Source: Candidatus Woesearchaeota archaeon
GTDB lineage: Archaea > Nanobdellota > Nanobdellia > Woesearchaeales > UBA10107
DNA: 34,113 nt
Assembly: GCA_016935155.1 (NCBI GenBank)
Contig: JAFGRQ010000008.1
Coordinates: forward strand, 1 to 34,113
Direction: 5' to 3'
The notes under the pieces are model-generated. The model was given only the letters and a program-made list of their open reading frames with translations. It was not told the DNA's origin and searched no databases. How positions within the stretch are numbered: the first letter of the stretch is position 1; each line of letters starts with the position of its first letter. Below, piece by piece: positions 8,908 through 18,339 of the stretch. The position numbers were made by a program, and so were the translations under genes.

Positions 8908-11900
8908 ATGAAAAAAGGGCAGTTAACAATATTCATAATTTTAGGACTGGTCATAATCAGCATATTTGGATTTGTTTTTTTTGCGACGGTAAATATTCAG
9001 AGGCAGGAACAGAGAGCTCAGGCAGAAAGAGTAATAAATGAAATTCTGCAGACAACATCATTAAGATTTTATGTAAATCAATGCACTGAAAAGGCCCTGC
9101 AGAATGGAATAGATTTGCTATCCAAGCAGGGAGGAAAAATATTTCCTGAGCAAAGGGGTTCGCTAATGCTCCCAGAGTCTTCTGAAAAAGCGTTTCAGGG
9201 CAGAGAAGGCGATAAAATTTATCTTATTTCATACGGAATTTTGAATGGAAGCTCCTCTCTTCCAAAATATCCCTGCTCCTCAGACCAGCACGAATATGAT
9301 ACAAATGCGTTCTGTGCATATTCTTCCCAAAATAAAAGATTTGACAACTGGGCCTTGATAGGAAAAATAAATCTTCCGGCGCTGTGCAAGGATTTCAAGA
9401 GCGGATGCGATTCAAGATATGCAAAATGGGACACAAGATTTTCTGTTCAGGCGCAGCTCGAAAATTACATCTCGGATTATGTCAAGGACTGCGTTGACTT
9501 TGAAAGTCTTGTTGGAATAAACAGCTCATACAACATAACTGAAGGAGAAATATCAACAACAATCTCGATGACGGGCTCCGAAGTGAAAGCAAAAGTTGAT
9601 TATCCTTTGGTTTTTGCTCCGATTGGAAGCCAACCCGTAGTAAGGCTTCTAAATTTCCAGAGTTCAATTTCTACCAGATTCAAAGAAGCGTATTATTTTG
9701 CAAGATATGCTGTTGTGAATGATGTAACATCTCCAGCCGCAGCAACATTTAATATCAAAACCGGAACAGAAGAAGCCATAAAGAAAAAACACGGGGAAAA
9801 CAGCGGATTTGTTGTTGATGTGCAGAAAAATATTATGGGAAGAGATTACCTTGTAAAAATAACAGACACAAAAGCAGATCCTGCATTTCCTTTAACCGTG
9901 CAGTTCTTGGTCCAGAACAGGCCGCCAGTTTTGGACTACTTGGAGGGAGATTTACCGAGGGAAATCTGCGACACTTATGATATGAAACGGATTCAGGAAA
10001 AAACAGCAGAGATTTCTCCGTCTGCTTTTGACCCTGACGAGGATGAAATTAGTTTCAGTTATTCTGGATGGCTGGAAGACTATGACGAATTCCTGGTTGT
10101 TCAAAGCACGACAACTCCAGAAAGCCTCTGTCCGGATGTTGTTCAGCAAATTTCTTTTTATGCAGATAAAGAAAGTGAAAGAAGATGGGAAAGAGACTCC
10201 GACTTCAGAAAAAACGGAAAAGCAAAGGCAGAATTGACTGATGATGATGTTGGTTTTCATAAATTTAACATCACAGTCTGCGACGCATCGCTGTGTGATT
10301 ATCAGGAAATAAGGATTTTTGTCGATGACATAATTCGGGTTGTTGTCGAAAAAGCAAATATTTTTGGAACAGAACAGTTCAGTCTGGAAGACCCGATGAT
10401 ATTTATTGCAAGAGTGCAGGATTTGTACAAAGATTATATCGGAACTTCAACTTATGAATTTTTATGGACAATAGAAGACCCAAACTTTCTTCGTTCATAC
10501 ACAGACTTGCCAAAAGAAGAGAAATTAATCCTGCCGGTGAATGACAATGGCATAGGGACAATCGCAAAATCATATAATGACATGAAGATTGACGGAATCT
10601 CCCTTTTCAGAAAAAATAACCAATACTTTTTTCATGCATCTGTTGATGCGGGAGGTTATGAAGAGGAAAGCAGCACCGAAGCAATTCCAATACAATGCAT
10701 TCCTTTTACGGGAACTACAACCAGTCCTCCGTATCCTTACAATACAACAAATCCTTATGTTTCTGACCACCTCTGCTGCAATCCAACAACAAACGAGCCG
10801 TACAGCTCTTCCGCTTCAAAAATTTGTTTTGATGAAGCAACATACGGAACATTCGCGTCATTTGACCTTGACAAATACAAAAATGAATATGATACAGCAA
10901 ACTCACTAATTTCAAATCCAACTTCGCAAGGTTTTTCTTCCCCTTACACAGACTTGCCAAACGCAGTTGAAGAGATGCAGGAAGATTTGCTGAACGGAGA
11001 AGAATCTGACAAAACCAAACTGGCGAGTTCTGAAAGCGTAAATGACATAATCAAAAGACAGTTTACGAGAAAATGCGACGGAACGAGAGGAAATATTTGC
11101 GTCGGATCAATGACTGAAACATTCAGTATTTTCAAAAATTGTGTTGAAACAAATCCTGTTGCCGGGCAGACCGGAACTTGCTATGGACCTTCAAAAATAT
11201 ACACAAAAACAGAAACAAGCCCCTCAACGTCTCCCCTTTACTGCGTCCACGACTACAGCGGAACAACTCTTGAAAGAGAATTAGGAATAACAGAAGAAAT
11301 AACATGCACACTTAATACCTTGTGCGTCTTAAACAACAACGATGCAAACGGGTATGTTTCTTCAATCTCTGGACATTATCTTTGCAATGCAACATGCTCA
11401 TCTGCTGGTTGTACAAGAACGCAGCCGAATATTTGCCACAACTGTTATGAAGACCAAACTTGCAGTTCAGATATAGGGAATTTCCTTCCCGCGAATCCTA
11501 CATACGATATGGGACATAAAATCACAGTTAGGTCATTCACATCATGTTCAGTTGGTGAATGCGGACTCACAACACTAACAGATTATTCAGATGTTTGCCT
11601 GGATTCAGAAACAATAAGAGATTATTACTGTGTTTCCCAAAACAATATCGGGGAGTCAAGTAAGCCCTATCTTTACTCCGACAAAAAATGCATTGATTTT
11701 CCAAATCATGAAAAGCAGGCAGAAGACGAAGACGATAGCAAAATACCAGATGCGGCACATCCAAGTGAAAAGCACAATTGCATTCAGTATGAAGTGAGCA
11801 CATGCATAACAATATCAAACGGACCCGATTTCTGCAAAAGTCCGGACGCATTAACAACAACGACATTTACTGATGGACATTGGTATGGAGAAAAACCAGG

Positions 11901-12075
11901 AGATTCCTCACCAAAACATTGGTACAGGGAGTATTATGAAAAAAACAATGTGGGAAATGTGTATATTGCAGAAACTTGTGAAATAGAGTATTATGACTTT
12001 GATGATTTAGACCCGCAGTTTTGCACAAGCGCAGGCGGAAGTTGGGTTGATGAAAGTTGCCAGTGGCCTTATTGA
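8908..12075 (+). CDS. Very large protein with prepilin/class III-like N-terminus and Cys-rich Ig/cadherin-like ectodomain
   Basis: N-terminus 'MKKGQLTIFIILGLVIISIFGFVFFATVNIQRQEQRAQAE'. Internal beta-domain signature 'FDPDEDEISFSYSGW...HKFNITVCDASLCDYQEIRIFVDD'. The C-terminal third is Cys-rich. Confidence 0.8.
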   Translation: MKKGQLTIFIILGLVIISIFGFVFFATVNIQRQEQRAQAERVINEILQTTSLRFYVNQCTEKALQNGIDLLSKQGGKIFPEQRGSLMLPESSEKAFQGREGDKIYLISYGILNGSSSLPKYPCSSDQHEYDTNAFCAYSSQNKRFDNWALIGKINLPALCKDFKSGCDSRYAKWDTRFSVQAQLENYISDYVKDCVDFESLVGINSSYNITEGEISTTISMTGSEVKAKVDYPLVFAPIGSQPVVRLLNFQSSISTRFKEAYYFARYAVVNDVTSPAAATFNIKTGTEEAIKKKHGENSGFVVDVQKNIMGRDYLVKITDTKADPAFPLTVQFLVQNRPPVLDYLEGDLPREICDTYDMKRIQEKTAEISPSAFDPDEDEISFSYSGWLEDYDEFLVVQSTTTPESLCPDVVQQISFYADKESERRWERDSDFRKNGKAKAELTDDDVGFHKFNITVCDASLCDYQEIRIFVDDIIRVVVEKANIFGTEQFSLEDPMIFIARVQDLYKDYIGTSTYEFLWTIEDPNFLRSYTDLPKEEKLILPVNDNGIGTIAKSYNDMKIDGISLFRKNNQYFFHASVDAGGYEEESSTEAIPIQCIPFTGTTTSPPYPYNTTNPYVSDHLCCNPTTNEPYSSSASKICFDEATYGTFASFDLDKYKNEYDTANSLISNPTSQGFSSPYTDLPNAVEEMQEDLLNGEESDKTKLASSESVNDIIKRQFTRKCDGTRGNICVGSMTETFSIFKNCVETNPVAGQTGTCYGPSKIYTKTETSPSTSPLYCVHDYSGTTLERELGITEEITCTLNTLCVLNNNDANGYVSSISGHYLCNATCSSAGCTRTQPNICHNCYEDQTCSSDIGNFLPANPTYDMGHKITVRSFTSCSVGECGLTTLTDYSDVCLDSETIRDYYCVSQNNIGESSKPYLYSDKKCIDFPNHEKQAEDEDDSKIPDAAHPSEKHNCIQYEVSTCITISNGPDFCKSPDALTTTTFTDGHWYGEKPGDSSPKHWYREYYEKNNVGNVYIAETCEIEYYDFDDLDPQFCTSAGGSWVDESCQWPY

Positions 12076-12085
12076 GCCAAGAGGC

Positions 12086-12105
12086 CTCAAAACACCACTT
12101 TTGAG
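12086..12105. other. Small inverted repeat (7-bp stem, 6-nt loop) in the intergenic region
   Basis: CTCAAAA-caccac-TTTTGAG just after the 12075 stop and before the next promoter. Confidence 0.4.
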
Positions 12106-12121
12106 CGGTTTTAAGCATAAC

Positions 12122-12130
12122 ATTTATAAA
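12122..12130 (+). promoter_or_regulatory. Putative TATA box for the 2042-aa surface protein
   Basis: 'ATTTATAAA' upstream of ATG 12195, in the only sizeable gap nearby. Confidence 0.45.
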
Positions 12131-12194
12131 AGAAACAAGGCTAATTTTCAATATTAGACCCGTTTCAAAAAAACGGCAGAAAAAGAGCGTGAAA

Positions 12195-15100
12195 ATGACC
12201 AAAATTCGCTTAGTTTTAGTTTTGTTGGTGCTGTTTTTTCCTATTTTCTTGCTTTTCAATGTTCACGCACAAGATTTAGCTTGTTGCATCGATATTCCAA
12301 ATTCAAATATTTGTGTTCCTACAAATCTAGATGGTGCTTCTTGCGAAGGAACTGTTTATCCATATCTTTGTGAAAATGTTCCCGGAAATTTGTGCGAATA
12401 TGCCTGTAAAACATGCGTCGAAGGGCAGACAAAAATTTTAGTTTATGGACGGGTTGTTGAAGGTTGTTCAGGAGTAGATGCAAATGGCGATTCGATTCCC
12501 GTCTTAGAAAATGCCGAGGTAGAATCTTTTCAATTGGGAGTGACCCAAGAAGAATGTTTTGAACAAGATGTTCCGGCCGCAGGAACAGAAATTCTTCCAA
12601 CAACGGTTTCTGGCCATGTTTACTACAACGGAAATGGAGTAATTGCAGATGTTTATTGCACAGGAGATTCAGATAAATCGGGAAGCGACGGTTCATATTC
12701 TCTTTCTTGCAGGGATGGAACGCCGGGAGTTGTTACTGCATATTACGGGCAATTAACAGGACAAAGCAAGATAATAAATTTTCCATCTCTAACGCCCGTG
12801 ATGAATTCTGCACTTACAGATATCACAATTCAGGAAGAAACAGAAAGTTCTGTCTTAGTTAGTGTTTCAGACCCAGAAGAAAAACCAGTTTCCGGAGCGA
12901 ATATTGTTTTTACAGTAAGCGGAACGTCTTATTCCCAGACGCATACAACAGAAAGCAAAGGAACTTGGCTTTTTACAGACGTTCCTAGAGGAATAGGAAC
13001 TGCGACAGTTTATGTAACTGCAGCAGACCAGGGATATGCGGATGCAACAAGAGACGGAGTTTTAATTTCAAAAGCATACCAGGAAGTTTTAATTCAGCTC
13101 CGAACAGGAGAATTAGTAACAATTCAGGGAAACGTTTTAAAATATTCAGATAATTCTCCAATATCTGGAGCACTAGTAGAGATTTTATATGCCTCAAATT
13201 CTCAGAGGGCAGCATACGATTACACAGATGCAAACGGATTTTATTCAATTTCTGTTTTGAAAGCAGGAGATTACAATATAAAAGCGAGCGGTTCTGGGTT
13301 TACTTCCACAATAGAACATTACGTTTCAACAAGAGATTATTCGGACCATGACATTTTACTAAGAACAGAAGAAGAAACGGCAGAACTTGAGAACGCACAA
13401 TTCCGTTTGAAAGCCGTTAAGAGAGGAACTTCAACAGGAATTTCCGGAATCACATTTACTGTAAAGAGGATTATTCCAACTGAGGGACCGTCAATAAATT
13501 CTCCTCCAACAAATACGAACGGAGAGGCAACAATTCCGGGAATGAATCTCGGAACATATGATATTGTCGCAGCGCATGCAAATGAATTTTACTATCCAGG
13601 ATATGCAAGCTGCTCTTTGCAGGACAGTTCAGACGAATGCATAGTTGAAATGGACGAGGTTCCGATAATAACAATATCAGGAACAGTAAAAGACAGCAGC
13701 GGCAAGGCAGTTCCGAATGCTCAGGTGAAATTTGACGGAAAAGTTTACGACACGAATGACATGGGATTGTTTGCAACAGGGAGTTTCAGTTTTACAGATA
13801 GGCTTCGTGCAACAGACAGGGCAATCTCTGCTTATGATTTGGATGGAAAATACATAAGAGAGCATGATGAAGTTGAAGGAGGGGAGGACGGACCATTCGT
13901 CTTTAACTTTGTTTTGCTAGAAACTCTGTGCAACTCAGAGGGAGATTCAGGAGAGATTGTCATCGATGAGCCGCTTAATGTTGACAAAAACGAAATTACA
14001 TTCTCCTGGCTGGCGGACTGCAATGCAGACGCGTTCAGAATTTTCAGGAGCGAGGGGAGTGAAGACATAGACGATGCGGTTTTAATTGAGCCGTATTTGG
14101 AAGGAAAAATAAAATCATTTGGGGATGTCGTCGAGCCTTCAACAGGTGCCGGAAAAACTTATTGTTATTTTGTGCAGGGAGATTATTTTGGAGGAAAAGC
14201 AACTCCGACAATAATTACCTCAGAACCAGTCTGCGCAAAAATCGCCGATGAAGAATGCTTTTTCGGAGATAAAGAGTTCTGCGGTGATGATGGATTGAGA
14301 TACAAGTGCATCAACGGAGAAAAAATTCCCGAGGAGACTCAATGTGCTTTGGGAGAAACTTGCATGGAAGAAGAAAGCTTCACAGGAAGTTCAACAACAA
14401 CGTGCGTAGAAATAAGAAACTGTGAAATGTGCAACAGACCGTTTGGAGTTTTTGCATACAGAACAGGAACTGGTTCGTTGTTTGGAGGAAAGGCATTCCC
14501 AGCACCAGTTTTTGTTTTTGATAGAAGGTATCCGGAATTTGAAAGCACCGAATTTTATTGCGATGTGGATGGTGTTCCTTGTTATAAGGATGTATCAAGC
14601 ACAGTAGTTGAAAAAAATTATCCCTGCAGTTTTGCAACGAGTTTAGAAGGAAGTGAAGAATATTTTTTGAGAGCGATAGATTCTTGTTATGATTACATGT
14701 CAGAGGAAGCCTGCAACGCCAACAAATGCTTGAAATCGGAAAAATGCGAGTGGAAGGATGATAGCGGTGCTTACAAAGAACTGGGAATCGGAGTTTGCGT
14801 TCCAGAAGAAGAGAAAAGAACATGCAGCGCTTTTAATCAACGCTCCCCTGTAGCTAATGATGTTTTTGCAGCAGGATCTACAGCAAGAATTCTTTGTTCG
14901 CTTTATGCAGAAGACTGTTATTTGAGTGACACAACAGGAGAATGCCTATCTAAGGATGAAATTGCCTGCAGTGATTACAACAGCATAGAGGACTGCATAG
15001 GTGAAGGAGATGAAACAGCAATCATTGATGTAAATGTGACATGGAAATTGACGAGCATACTGCCGGAAAAAGTATTTGGGGATAATAAGATTTTGCAAAA

Positions 15101-18100
15101 CAGCAACGATAAATTTGAAATCGGAATTTGCCAGTACAGCTCAAAAGATTTTGGCTGCATAAGAAATGCAGATAATTTGTCTGAAGATACGAATGAATAT
15201 GACGGTCCGGATTGCCCGATTGGTGACAGAGAATGTCTTTCAGACAATATTCCTCCAAAAACAAACATTCCAATAATGATAACAAAGGGCGGCCCAGTCA
15301 TCCTGCCGTATTATGTTTCGGACGACAGATATTCCGAATTAGATATTGAAACATATTTCAGAAAAACAACGAAAGGAATAGTTCTTTATCCTGTTCTTCC
15401 ACTGACCAGAAGCACAGCACTATCTCTTACAGAAGATGAAAGTCCTTACACAATAACTTACTTTTCAAAAGATCCAGCGGAGAATCTAGAAGAAGTTCAC
15501 GTTCTTAATCTTGTTGTGGATGACACGGGGCCGGAAATAACAAGAAGGTTTGTAGTCGACCCCAATCTTGATGCAAACACAGTTTCTCTTACCATTTTGC
15601 TTGAACTTCCCGAATATAGAGATGGAGGGATTGGTTCTCTAAATGATGCAGCAGCTTATTGCATAAATGATGAGCAAACAGGATTGTTTATGGAATCAAC
15701 GAATGAAAAATTAGATGATTTATATTTGTCAGACACAACAATGGACGGAGAATTCAGAGACAAATGGTTCTCTTCTTACATTAACATACCGACGTACAAT
15801 TCAGAAACAAGCACACAAGGCATAAATGTTGTTTACAAATACAAATGTTTTGATGCGGCAGGGAATCTAGCGGGGGGGTGTGCAGGAAATATTTGCCAAA
15901 AACGTCTCAGACTGGATGCAGACGGAACAATTTCAAATCCGCAGCCGAACGACGAAGCTGTTCCTTCCCGGGAAAATGTTGAAATCTCTATCGAAACACT
16001 TCTCAAAGGAGAATGCAGATTTTCAAACCAGAGCAACAACCAGTTCAGTACATGGAATTTGTTTTCTGAAACGGGAGAGACAGCTACGAAAACAGATAAT
16101 GGATATTTGCACCGTTCAGTTGTAAATGTTCTTTCCTCGGGAGAATCTTCCTCAGAAAAGCATGAAACATTCCATGTTGCATGTCTGTTTGAAGGATTGA
16201 ACGGATATGTAAGAGGAAATTTGGCAGACTATGTTGAAGTAACGGTCGATGACGAACCCCCTACAACAAGAATTATTGACTTCACAAAAGGAACCGAAAT
16301 CTATCCAGATAGTTCTGCTTCGGGACCTTCAACTTCTGTGTGGGTAAATGGTCCAAACCTGGAGCTTGTTTGTGAAGATTATCCAATGCCTTATTCGCCC
16401 CCAGAATCCGGATGCAGAAATATTTATTTGTGTTCTGGAGATGACTGCAATAAAGAAAGCGATGATGGAAGTTTCATTCCAGCAATTCCTGGGTCAATGA
16501 TTCTTGAATTTTACTCAGATGATATTTTAGGGAACAAAGAGCAGAGAAAGTCAGTGAGCATAAGATTTGACGGAGTTCCGCCAGAATTGATTTTGGCATC
16601 ACCATTTGATTCCAATTTTGAAACGAATCAGAAAGATGTTCTTTTAAACATCAATATCGACAATCTCGGACAGGAAACGGCTCTCGAGCCAAACGGCTGC
16701 ACGGGCGGAGAAGGGTGTGAGATTTCTCCTTTGAGTTCAGATGGAGTAAATTATTCTGTGTTTGTTGACAGCGGCATTCAGCATCATAACGAAAGGCTCT
16801 ATGATGTGCCTACTTCCGCACTCAGGGACACATCGATTACGTTGAATGGAGCATTTGTCGAACTGGTTGAAAACAAAAAGAACAGGGTCGAAATTTTCAC
16901 CAAGGATGCGGCAGGAAACGTCGGTATAAGCGTAGTGACGGTTATTCACGATTCTGTCGGCCCCAACTTAACCGAGGCAGTTTTTAAGCAGAGCATAGCT
17001 GGAGAGTTAGAGCAGACAAATTCACCAATTGTTGATTCTGGAGATTCGATGATTCTTTATGTTGAAAACGTAAAAGACGAAAAACCCGGAACCGGAAAAC
17101 TCTCGAGCAGAGTTGATCAAGTCTGGGCAGAGGATATGTTTGGGGCAGAATATCTGATGCAGAGAATATCGCAAGGCAGCGAATATTGGAGAGTTATTGT
17201 TCCAACACAGAACTGGCCAGTAACATCCGCAAATTTCCAGACATATTTGAAAATATCTGCAAATGATACTTTAGGAAACATAGCTGAAAGGAGACTTGAT
17301 TTCACAATAAGAGACATAGAGCCGCCGGAAGCGGAAGTTGTTGTTGAGAATAAGTATGGAGATGCAATAGATACAATCGTGGGCGGTGAAAATTTTATAA
17401 TAGTGAGTGCAACGGAACCTTTGTATAACATAACTTTAAACATGGTTGCATCAGGAAACCAGGGGCCGGGAAAATTCCCCGTAACTTTCATTGCAAGAGA
17501 TTATGAATCGATAACGTGGGTTGGAACATTTGCTGTTCCTGAAGGATATGAAGGAATGCTTCATCCGGAGGGAGAAATGTATGATTTGAATGGAGTGAAA
17601 TCATTGCTTCCACCTTTCACTTTCTATACGCGTCCTGCATCACTGTATGTTCATTCTCCAGCAAAAGAACAGCCCGCACCGCAGGGGATAACACCAGTTA
17701 ATGGAGTTTACATTGTGGATGGAATAAAAGATCCTTATTGGTCAAACTTACTTCTCGAAAGGGAATACCAGATGAGCGTCAATGGAAAATATTATGATGT
17801 TAAAGATTCCGGCGAAACCAATCCAATCAATCTTCCCGTTTTAAGTCTTGGAGAGAATTTAGTTACAATACGCTCAGAGGACGGAGATGGAAATTATGAA
17901 ATAATACAGCAGAGAGTTTCTGTTACTGGTGTCGAAGCAGACGCTCCAAAAACAGATACAACTCCACCTGTATTGGGAGGAAATCCAATTTTGAGTGATG
18001 ATGTTCAGAGGATTAACGGAACTTTAGTGATAAAGGAACAAAATTTAGCTTTAATCAGCGGTACAGCAGGAGCAGAAACAAGCTCAGTTTATTTAATTGG

Positions 18101-18323
18101 CCAGGACGGAAAGAAATGGCCGGCTTCATCATTTAATTCAGAAACAAAAACATATACCATATCAAACTTAAAATTGGTTGGAAATACTTACAAAGAAACA
18201 GAGAACAATTTACAGCTTGTCTTCGAAGATGCAGCAGAAAATAGAATTACCCAAACAATAAGCATCGTAAAAGACAGAAGACCGCCTCATTTGGTAAGCT
18301 TGAGATTTACGAGAATAAATTAG
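12195..18323 (+). CDS. Giant secreted adhesin-like protein (about 2042 aa) with carboxypeptidase-regulatory-like domains and many Ig-like repeats
   Basis: Signal peptide 'MTKIRLVLVLLVLFFPIFLLFNVHAQ'. CarboxypepD_reg-like 'ISGTVKDSSGKAVPNAQVKFDGK' and 'TIQGNVLKYSDNSPISGALVEILYA...DANGFYSISVLKAGDYNIKASG'. Recurrent Ig-like boundaries 'DDTGPEI', 'DDEPPTT', 'FDGVPPEL', 'HDSVGPNL', 'IRDIEPPEA', 'DTTPPVLG', 'KDRRPPHL'. Confidence 0.85.
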   Translation: MTKIRLVLVLLVLFFPIFLLFNVHAQDLACCIDIPNSNICVPTNLDGASCEGTVYPYLCENVPGNLCEYACKTCVEGQTKILVYGRVVEGCSGVDANGDSIPVLENAEVESFQLGVTQEECFEQDVPAAGTEILPTTVSGHVYYNGNGVIADVYCTGDSDKSGSDGSYSLSCRDGTPGVVTAYYGQLTGQSKIINFPSLTPVMNSALTDITIQEETESSVLVSVSDPEEKPVSGANIVFTVSGTSYSQTHTTESKGTWLFTDVPRGIGTATVYVTAADQGYADATRDGVLISKAYQEVLIQLRTGELVTIQGNVLKYSDNSPISGALVEILYASNSQRAAYDYTDANGFYSISVLKAGDYNIKASGSGFTSTIEHYVSTRDYSDHDILLRTEEETAELENAQFRLKAVKRGTSTGISGITFTVKRIIPTEGPSINSPPTNTNGEATIPGMNLGTYDIVAAHANEFYYPGYASCSLQDSSDECIVEMDEVPIITISGTVKDSSGKAVPNAQVKFDGKVYDTNDMGLFATGSFSFTDRLRATDRAISAYDLDGKYIREHDEVEGGEDGPFVFNFVLLETLCNSEGDSGEIVIDEPLNVDKNEITFSWLADCNADAFRIFRSEGSEDIDDAVLIEPYLEGKIKSFGDVVEPSTGAGKTYCYFVQGDYFGGKATPTIITSEPVCAKIADEECFFGDKEFCGDDGLRYKCINGEKIPEETQCALGETCMEEESFTGSSTTTCVEIRNCEMCNRPFGVFAYRTGTGSLFGGKAFPAPVFVFDRRYPEFESTEFYCDVDGVPCYKDVSSTVVEKNYPCSFATSLEGSEEYFLRAIDSCYDYMSEEACNANKCLKSEKCEWKDDSGAYKELGIGVCVPEEEKRTCSAFNQRSPVANDVFAAGSTARILCSLYAEDCYLSDTTGECLSKDEIACSDYNSIEDCIGEGDETAIIDVNVTWKLTSILPEKVFGDNKILQNSNDKFEIGICQYSSKDFGCIRNADNLSEDTNEYDGPDCPIGDRECLSDNIPPKTNIPIMITKGGPVILPYYVSDDRYSELDIETYFRKTTKGIVLYPVLPLTRSTALSLTEDESPYTITYFSKDPAENLEEVHVLNLVVDDTGPEITRRFVVDPNLDANTVSLTILLELPEYRDGGIGSLNDAAAYCINDEQTGLFMESTNEKLDDLYLSDTTMDGEFRDKWFSSYINIPTYNSETSTQGINVVYKYKCFDAAGNLAGGCAGNICQKRLRLDADGTISNPQPNDEAVPSRENVEISIETLLKGECRFSNQSNNQFSTWNLFSETGETATKTDNGYLHRSVVNVLSSGESSSEKHETFHVACLFEGLNGYVRGNLADYVEVTVDDEPPTTRIIDFTKGTEIYPDSSASGPSTSVWVNGPNLELVCEDYPMPYSPPESGCRNIYLCSGDDCNKESDDGSFIPAIPGSMILEFYSDDILGNKEQRKSVSIRFDGVPPELILASPFDSNFETNQKDVLLNINIDNLGQETALEPNGCTGGEGCEISPLSSDGVNYSVFVDSGIQHHNERLYDVPTSALRDTSITLNGAFVELVENKKNRVEIFTKDAAGNVGISVVTVIHDSVGPNLTEAVFKQSIAGELEQTNSPIVDSGDSMILYVENVKDEKPGTGKLSSRVDQVWAEDMFGAEYLMQRISQGSEYWRVIVPTQNWPVTSANFQTYLKISANDTLGNIAERRLDFTIRDIEPPEAEVVVENKYGDAIDTIVGGENFIIVSATEPLYNITLNMVASGNQGPGKFPVTFIARDYESITWVGTFAVPEGYEGMLHPEGEMYDLNGVKSLLPPFTFYTRPASLYVHSPAKEQPAPQGITPVNGVYIVDGIKDPYWSNLLLEREYQMSVNGKYYDVKDSGETNPINLPVLSLGENLVTIRSEDGDGNYEIIQQRVSVTGVEADAPKTDTTPPVLGGNPILSDDVQRINGTLVIKEQNLALISGTAGAETSSVYLIGQDGKKWPASSFNSETKTYTISNLKLVGNTYKETENNLQLVFEDAAENRITQTISIVKDRRPPHLVSLRFTRIN

Positions 18324-18339
18324 GGGGGTTAATTTCATA

